From an uncultured Bacilli bacterium (GTDB taxonomy: Bacteria > Bacillota_I > Bacilli_A > RF39 > UBA660): a DNA stretch of 9,207 nt. The notes below the pieces were generated by a model. The model worked only from the letters and a program-made list of their open reading frames with translations, did not search any database and was not told where the DNA came from. The number at the start of each line of letters is the position of its first letter. The first letter of the stretch is position 1. Location: contig CANQRX010000054.1 of the NCBI GenBank assembly GCA_947626425.1, forward strand, positions 1-9,207, written 5' to 3'. Of this stretch, positions 6,138-9,207 are shown piece by piece. The translations under genes were made by a program, and so were the position numbers.

Positions 6138-6728
6138 TTATTTTAAGGCTTTTTCAATTATATAAGTTTGATAATTACTATAATAGTGAATTTGTTGTAA
6201 GTTTAATTTTTTAGTAATATCGATAAATATTGGAACGTTTTTATTAGTCCCAAACATTAATACTGATTTTTCATTTTCGTTATTGAAAACAATATTTAAA
6301 AGTTCATTTTTATCTTTAAAAAGATTAAATGGATATAATAAACATTTAACATTATTATTTTTGGTTGTTGTTTTTATTAAATAAGTTTCATGAATGTTTA
6401 AAATTGTTGTATTTTTTTGTTTGGGGTAATAGTTTATTTCACTTGTGTAATCTATTTTATTGATACCTAAAGAGTTAAAACACATTGTTACTATTTCTTT
6501 ATCAGTTTGATAAAAATTATATGGAATAATTATTTTAATGTATGGTGAAAGAAGGGTATTAAGTTTTTCCTTTTTAAAAAAGAGTTTTAATTGTTTGATA
6601 AATTTTTCAATGTTGATAACCTTTCCATACATAAGACAATCCAAAGGAAATTGATACGTTTTTATTTTGCTTTTTGTTGCAAATTGAACATAGTTATCAT
6701 GAAAATAAAAGATGTATTTTGGTTTCAT
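6138..6728 (-). CDS. unrecognised 196-residue protein, possibly a degenerate actin-like (MreB/Mbl-type) protein
   Basis: I do not recognise this family with confidence. The product is rich in Asn, Lys, Ile and Tyr, with no signal peptide or membrane segment, so it is probably cytoplasmic. GAGGGGAT lies just before ATG 6728. Two hints suggest an actin-like fold. First, GKVINIEKFIKQLKLFF (35-51) followed by IKIIIPYNF and a helix ending FNSLGINKIDY resembles the MreB/FtsA layout of a 'GvI.d...' segment, a beta strand ending in a Pro, and an 'a..aGi..v..i.E' helix-strand. Second, the position downstream of spoIID and spoIIQ matches mbl in Bacillus. The glycine-rich phosphate-binding loops are missing and the protein is much shorter than MreB (about 335 residues), so it would not be a normal ATPase. 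The gene itself looks real; the fold is inference. Confidence 0.75.
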   Translation of the reverse strand: MKPKYIFYFHDNYVQFATKSKIKTYQFPLDCLMYGKVINIEKFIKQLKLFFKKEKLNTLLSPYIKIIIPYNFYQTDKEIVTMCFNSLGINKIDYTSEINYYPKQKNTTILNIHETYLIKTTTKNNNVKCLLYPFNLFKDKNELLNIVFNNENEKSVLMFGTNKNVPIFIDITKKLNLQQIHYYSNYQTYIIEKALK

Positions 6729-6746
6729 CTCATCCCCTCTTTTCTT

Positions 6747-6768
6747 AAAAAGAGTCCCTACAAGGACC
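6747..6768 (-). terminator. weak hairpin between the SpoIIQ-like gene and the 196-residue gene
   Basis: GGTCC (6768-6764) pairs with GGACT (6757-6753) around a 6-nt loop, followed by C and five T. The stem starts at the stop codon of the upstream gene. It is short, so partial read-through into the next gene 39 nt away is plausible. Confidence 0.4.
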
Positions 6769-7418
6769 TATTTTAATTCTTCAATGTTTTTTTCAAAGAA
6801 GATGTTTGGATTTGTTAATTTTCCATTTAAATAAACTTCAAAAAGCAATGTTTGTTTTGTTGTGTCAATTTTACTTTGACCTGATTTAGCTATTACATCA
6901 TTTTGATTAACTGTATCCCCTTGTTTAACAAGAACTTCTCCTAATGTGTAATATGTTACGGTTACTTTATCAGAAATTTCAAGAGTTAAAAGAGTTCCTA
7001 ATATTTCATCTTGTTTTATTTCTTTTACTTTTCCAGCCATAACTGCACTTATTTCAAAAACATTATCAGAGGCATATAAAATACCAGTATTAGGCATGTA
7101 AGTGTTTTCATAATATATTAAAGAATTTTCTTGTTCTTCACTCGTTGCACTTTCATCGTAGTAATCTTTTTGAACATTGACATTCTCGCCAATGAAAGGT
7201 TTGGAAGGTTTAGTTGGTTCTTCTTCAATTGGTTCTTCTTGTTTTTCATCATAATTTTCTTCAAAAACCGTTATTGATGGTTCATATGGTGGATTAAATT
7301 CTTCCTCTTCACTTTTAAGTAAGGCTTTACTAACAAGGGCTACAGTGATTGCAAATAAACATAATGTTAATAAGTATAATGTTGGTTTGACAAAACTTTT
7401 TAATTTTCTTTGTTTCAT
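6768..7418 (-). CDS. SpoIIQ-like membrane protein with a degenerate LytM/M23 domain
   Basis: In sporulating Firmicutes SpoIIQ is made in the forespore and interacts across the septum with SpoIIIAH to support engulfment and the feeding-tube channel. This 216-residue protein has one N-terminal membrane segment (about 12-33), a Glu/Pro-rich linker (about 36-75) and a C-terminal LytM fold (about 105-205). The fold keeps its glycine and core pattern (VMAGKV, VKQGDTVNQNDVIAKSG, LLFEVYLNGK). All the zinc-ligand positions of active M23 peptidases appear substituted by my alignment: N110 and L114 for H and D, and T190 and L192 for the HxH pair. It should not be an active peptidase, as is also true of Bacillus SpoIIQ. 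AGGAGG lies 7 nt before ATG 7418, and spoIID is 46 nt upstream, which supports the SpoIIQ identity. A generic M23-family paralogue is the alternative. Confidence 0.85.
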   Translation of the reverse strand: MKQRKLKSFVKPTLYLLTLCLFAITVALVSKALLKSEEEEFNPPYEPSITVFEENYDEKQEEPIEEEPTKPSKPFIGENVNVQKDYYDESATSEEQENSLIYYENTYMPNTGILYASDNVFEISAVMAGKVKEIKQDEILGTLLTLEISDKVTVTYYTLGEVLVKQGDTVNQNDVIAKSGQSKIDTTKQTLLFEVYLNGKLTNPNIFFEKNIEELK

Positions 7419-7464
7419 TTTTGTTCCTCCTACGTTTATTTTGAGTAAACTTTGGAGTTTTATA

Positions 7465-8400
7465 CTAAGAAATTTGGGAAATTTCGGTATTTTGATAAAA
7501 ATGTTTTAAAATTTGGATATAGCTTTGTCCTTCATTTGCCATGCCATTTGCGCCGTACTGGCTCATCCCTACTCCATGACCGTAGCCTTTAGTTGTAATG
7601 GTTATCTCATTTTCATTAACGGCAATACTAAAATCTGTGGACCGTAAACCTAGTTTGCTTCGGATTTCGGTTCCTTTAAATTCTTGATTATTAATCGTGA
7701 TTGTCAAAATACGATTCGCGTCACTTCTTGTTTCATTAGAGATATTAATTTCTTCACAATTAATTGCAAGCTTTGTACAAAAATCATAACGAGAAAAATT
7801 TTTTTCGACTTGATAATTGTTTAAAGATTCATTGTCCCATTTAGAATCAACACTTTTTAAATACGGTAAAGTTTCCTGAAAAACAAGTTCGGAATTTTCG
7901 GTTTTACCATTACTCATCGAAAAATAAAAAGCATTAATTGTTTCATTATTATAAGTTAATATTTCATTTTTTGTTGCTAAAACAGCATCACGAATTTTTA
8001 AATATTTATCGAAAAAATTAAGGTTCCATTGTTTTAAAAGTTGCTCGTTGGTTTTGTAGGCTTGATCTTCCACACCAATTACTAAATCATAAGCTTCATG
8101 ACGATGTTCTTTTTTATACATTGCATAAGTTCGGGCGGCAACAGCTTGAGCTTTTAAGGCTTCGACCGCAAAGGAGGCAGGCATTTCGGCCGCAACAACG
8201 CCAATTATATAATCTTCTAAATAAACATTAGTAATGGAATTATCTTCTCGATTTAATAACCGAATCGTTATTGGATCTTTTTCATTTTTAACAGATGATG
8301 GTACAGGAAAATAATAGTTCGTCTTTTTTTGATGACGAACTACTAAAACTAAGGTAAAACTTAAAACTATTACAATACTTAAAAGAATTTTGTTTTTCAT
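7465..8400 (-). CDS. spoIID: SpoIID lytic transglycosylase of spore engulfment
   Basis: SpoIID cleaves denuded glycan strands of septal peptidoglycan in the mother cell, together with SpoIIP and SpoIIM, to drive engulfment. The 311-residue product has an N-terminal membrane anchor (about 4-21) and the SpoIID/LytB domain. The key stretch YLEDYIIGVVAAEMPASF (60-77) contains E72, equivalent to the catalytic Glu (E88 in B. subtilis). Then come LKAQAVAARTYA, FYFSMSNGKTENSE and the C-terminal signature KGYGHGVGMSQYGANGMA. Length is close to the family norm. Its ATG overlaps the preceding stop codon as ATGA, with GGAGGG just upstream, so translation is probably coupled to the small membrane protein. 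SpoIIP and SpoIIM are not in the window. Confidence 0.95.
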   Translation of the reverse strand: MKNKILLSIVIVLSFTLVLVVRHQKKTNYYFPVPSSVKNEKDPITIRLLNREDNSITNVYLEDYIIGVVAAEMPASFAVEALKAQAVAARTYAMYKKEHRHEAYDLVIGVEDQAYKTNEQLLKQWNLNFFDKYLKIRDAVLATKNEILTYNNETINAFYFSMSNGKTENSELVFQETLPYLKSVDSKWDNESLNNYQVEKNFSRYDFCTKLAINCEEINISNETRSDANRILTITINNQEFKGTEIRSKLGLRSTDFSIAVNENEITITTKGYGHGVGMSQYGANGMANEGQSYIQILKHFYQNTEISQIS

Positions 8401-8585
8401 AAGCCCTCCGTAACAAATATTAAAAGAAAATCCGCAAGTAAATAACCACAGATAAAACTTAAAATAAAATATAATAATCGAGCTTCAAATACTTTATTTT
8501 TTTTCAAAAATTTTTCAAAATTGATTGATGATAAAGCAAAAGCTGAAGCCATAGTACAAATGGTATATAAATAGATTTTAAGCAT
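8397..8585 (-). CDS. YwzB/DUF1146 small membrane protein
   Basis: A 62-residue protein with two predicted membrane segments (about 3-18 and 38-58) separated by the family signature INFEKFLKKNKVFEARLLYF. DUF1146 proteins have no established function; in Bacillus the gene (ywzB) lies in the same general neighbourhood as spoIID. I chose ATG 8585, with AAGGA upstream inside the end of rpiB. The longer frame to 8606 would use a TTG and add seven charged residues that do not fit the family. The gene overlaps rpiB by 8 nt and spoIID by 4 nt, so the three are almost certainly one transcript. Confidence 0.85.
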   Translation of the reverse strand: MLKIYLYTICTMASAFALSSINFEKFLKKNKVFEARLLYFILSFICGYLLADFLLIFVTEGL

Positions 8586-9024
8586 GATTTTTTCCTTCGT
8601 ACGCAATGATTTTATTTATTCTTCTTAAATGTCGTTCTTCATTCGCAGGACTAGTTGATATAAAAATGTTAATAATTTTTTTTGCTTCTGAAAAAGGTAA
8701 ACTGCCAAATGCAATTATATTCGCGCCATTATGAGTTTTAGCATGATAAGCATCACTTTCATTCATGACTCTAGCACAACGAATATTTTTAACTTTGTTA
8801 GCTGCTATAGAAATACCAATTCCATTCCCGCATATTAAAATTCCTAAACTGTGATTATCTTTTGCTACTTTTTCGGCGATATCAAAGGCAAAATCCGGAT
8901 AATCATCATCTTCATTATTTTTTAGGGAACTTTCTAAAACTTCAATATTTTGAGATTGTAAATAAGCAATTATTTCTTTTTTTAAATCGACGCCTCGATG
9001 ATCAGAGGCAATGTATATTTTCAT
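8578..9024 (-). CDS. rpiB: ribose-5-phosphate isomerase B (RpiB/LacAB family)
   Basis: This enzyme interconverts ribose 5-phosphate and ribulose 5-phosphate in the non-oxidative pentose phosphate pathway. The 148-residue protein is the usual family length. It has ASDHRG at 6-11 with D8 and H9 for substrate binding, DYPD at 41-44, the catalytic Cys65 in ILICGNGIGISIAANK, and H97 in KTHNGANIIAFG, the region of the active-site His. The ending EERHLRRINKI is also typical. Related sugar isomerases (LacA/LacB, allose-6-phosphate) share the fold, so exact substrate preference is not proven. AGGAGG lies 5 nt before ATG 9024, and a good promoter sits just upstream. It heads the operon with DUF1146 and spoIID. 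Confidence 0.94.
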   Translation of the reverse strand: MKIYIASDHRGVDLKKEIIAYLQSQNIEVLESSLKNNEDDDYPDFAFDIAEKVAKDNHSLGILICGNGIGISIAANKVKNIRCARVMNESDAYHAKTHNGANIIAFGSLPFSEAKKIINIFISTSPANEERHLRRINKIIAYEGKNHA

Positions 9025-9041
9025 AGACTCCTCCTAGTAAC

Positions 9042-9069
9042 ATTATAGTACAAATATTTATTTTTTCAA
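9042..9069 (-). promoter_or_regulatory. sigma-A-type promoter of rpiB
   Basis: TTGAAA (9069-9064), a 16-nt spacer and a perfect TATAAT (9047-9042) lie 18 nt upstream of the rpiB ATG, leaving a leader of about 10 nt that consists mainly of the AGGAGG site. The rest of 9070-9153 is AT-rich; I see no gene, riboswitch or further promoter there. Confidence 0.7.
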
Positions 9070-9153
9070 ATTTATTTAATTTAAATCATAATTAGCACCT
9101 AAAAAACAAGCTTTTATCTTTGTTAATCAGCAAAAATTTTCCTTGATAAAAAT

Positions 9154-9200
9154 AAAACTTCTAATCCTCAAAATAAATAAGGGAAACTAGAAGTTTTTTT
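9154..9200. terminator. bidirectional terminator at the right edge
   Basis: AAAACTTCTA (9154-9163) is the exact complement of TAGAAGTTTT (9188-9197), a 10-bp stem around a 24-nt loop that can add a short TCC/GGA pairing. On the plus strand it runs into seven T. On the minus strand the 3' arm is followed by A and five T. It most likely ends a minus-strand gene beyond the window, and it insulates the rpiB promoter. Confidence 0.7.
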
Positions 9201-9207
9201 ATGCCGA

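Noticed and set aside
8586..8606. DUF1146 protein starting at TTG 8606
   Set aside because: It would add MRTKEKI, not typical of the family, while the ATG at 8585 has AAGGA at suitable spacing.
1..9207. Mycoplasma-type code with UGA as tryptophan
   Set aside because: TGG is used for Trp throughout, and the DUF1146 gene ends in TGA exactly where the family should end.

Overview
The window is AT-rich bacterial DNA with strong AGGAGG-type ribosome binding sites, U-tailed hairpin terminators and every recognisable gene on the minus strand. TGG encodes Trp and TGA is used as a stop. The gene set (long-form HPF next to secA, a YwzB/DUF1146 protein, SpoIID and a SpoIIQ-like protein) points to a low-G+C, probably spore-forming Bacillota of the Bacilli type. 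An uncultured gut lineage is likely, because the DUF6273-like surface protein family is one I associate with such genomes. That taxonomic placement is inference.

Layout in transcription order, right to left. (1) 9042-7465: a sigma-A-like promoter drives rpiB, a small membrane protein (DUF1146) and spoIID, joined by 8-nt and 4-nt overlaps. A SpoIIQ-like degenerate M23 gene and an unrecognised 196-residue gene follow. This resembles the Bacillus ywzB / spoIID / spoIIQ / spoIIID / mbl neighbourhood, so the 196-residue gene sits roughly where an mbl/mreB-type gene would be expected. (2) 6134-3932: an inserted-looking two-gene unit with its own promoter. It has a membrane-anchored, cysteine-containing, comparatively G+C-rich surface protein followed after 24 nt by a LytTR regulator. 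(3) 3872-3451: a cold-shock protein with a TTG start, a long leader and its own terminator. (4) 3410-232: hpf and then secA, the classic Firmicutes order, each with a terminator. (5) The left edge holds the first 15 codons of an unidentified gene.

The main finding is a run of ten G residues (5945-5954, minus strand) inside the membrane-anchor codons of the surface protein. As sequenced, the reading frame that starts with a good promoter, ribosome binding site and ATG at 6035 ends at a stop 34 codons in. Removing one G joins it exactly to the 411-residue downstream frame and gives a 459-residue protein. This is the layout of slipped-strand phase variation, captured here in the OFF state, although a homopolymer sequencing error must be excluded.

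The regulator downstream in the same apparent transcript has lost the receiver phospho-acceptor Asp (Ser60) and the conserved Lys (Val111). Its activity may therefore depend on how much is made rather than on phosphorylation, and the G-tract could influence that amount through polarity. No histidine kinase, reverse transcriptase, tRNA, rRNA, CRISPR or transposase is visible.
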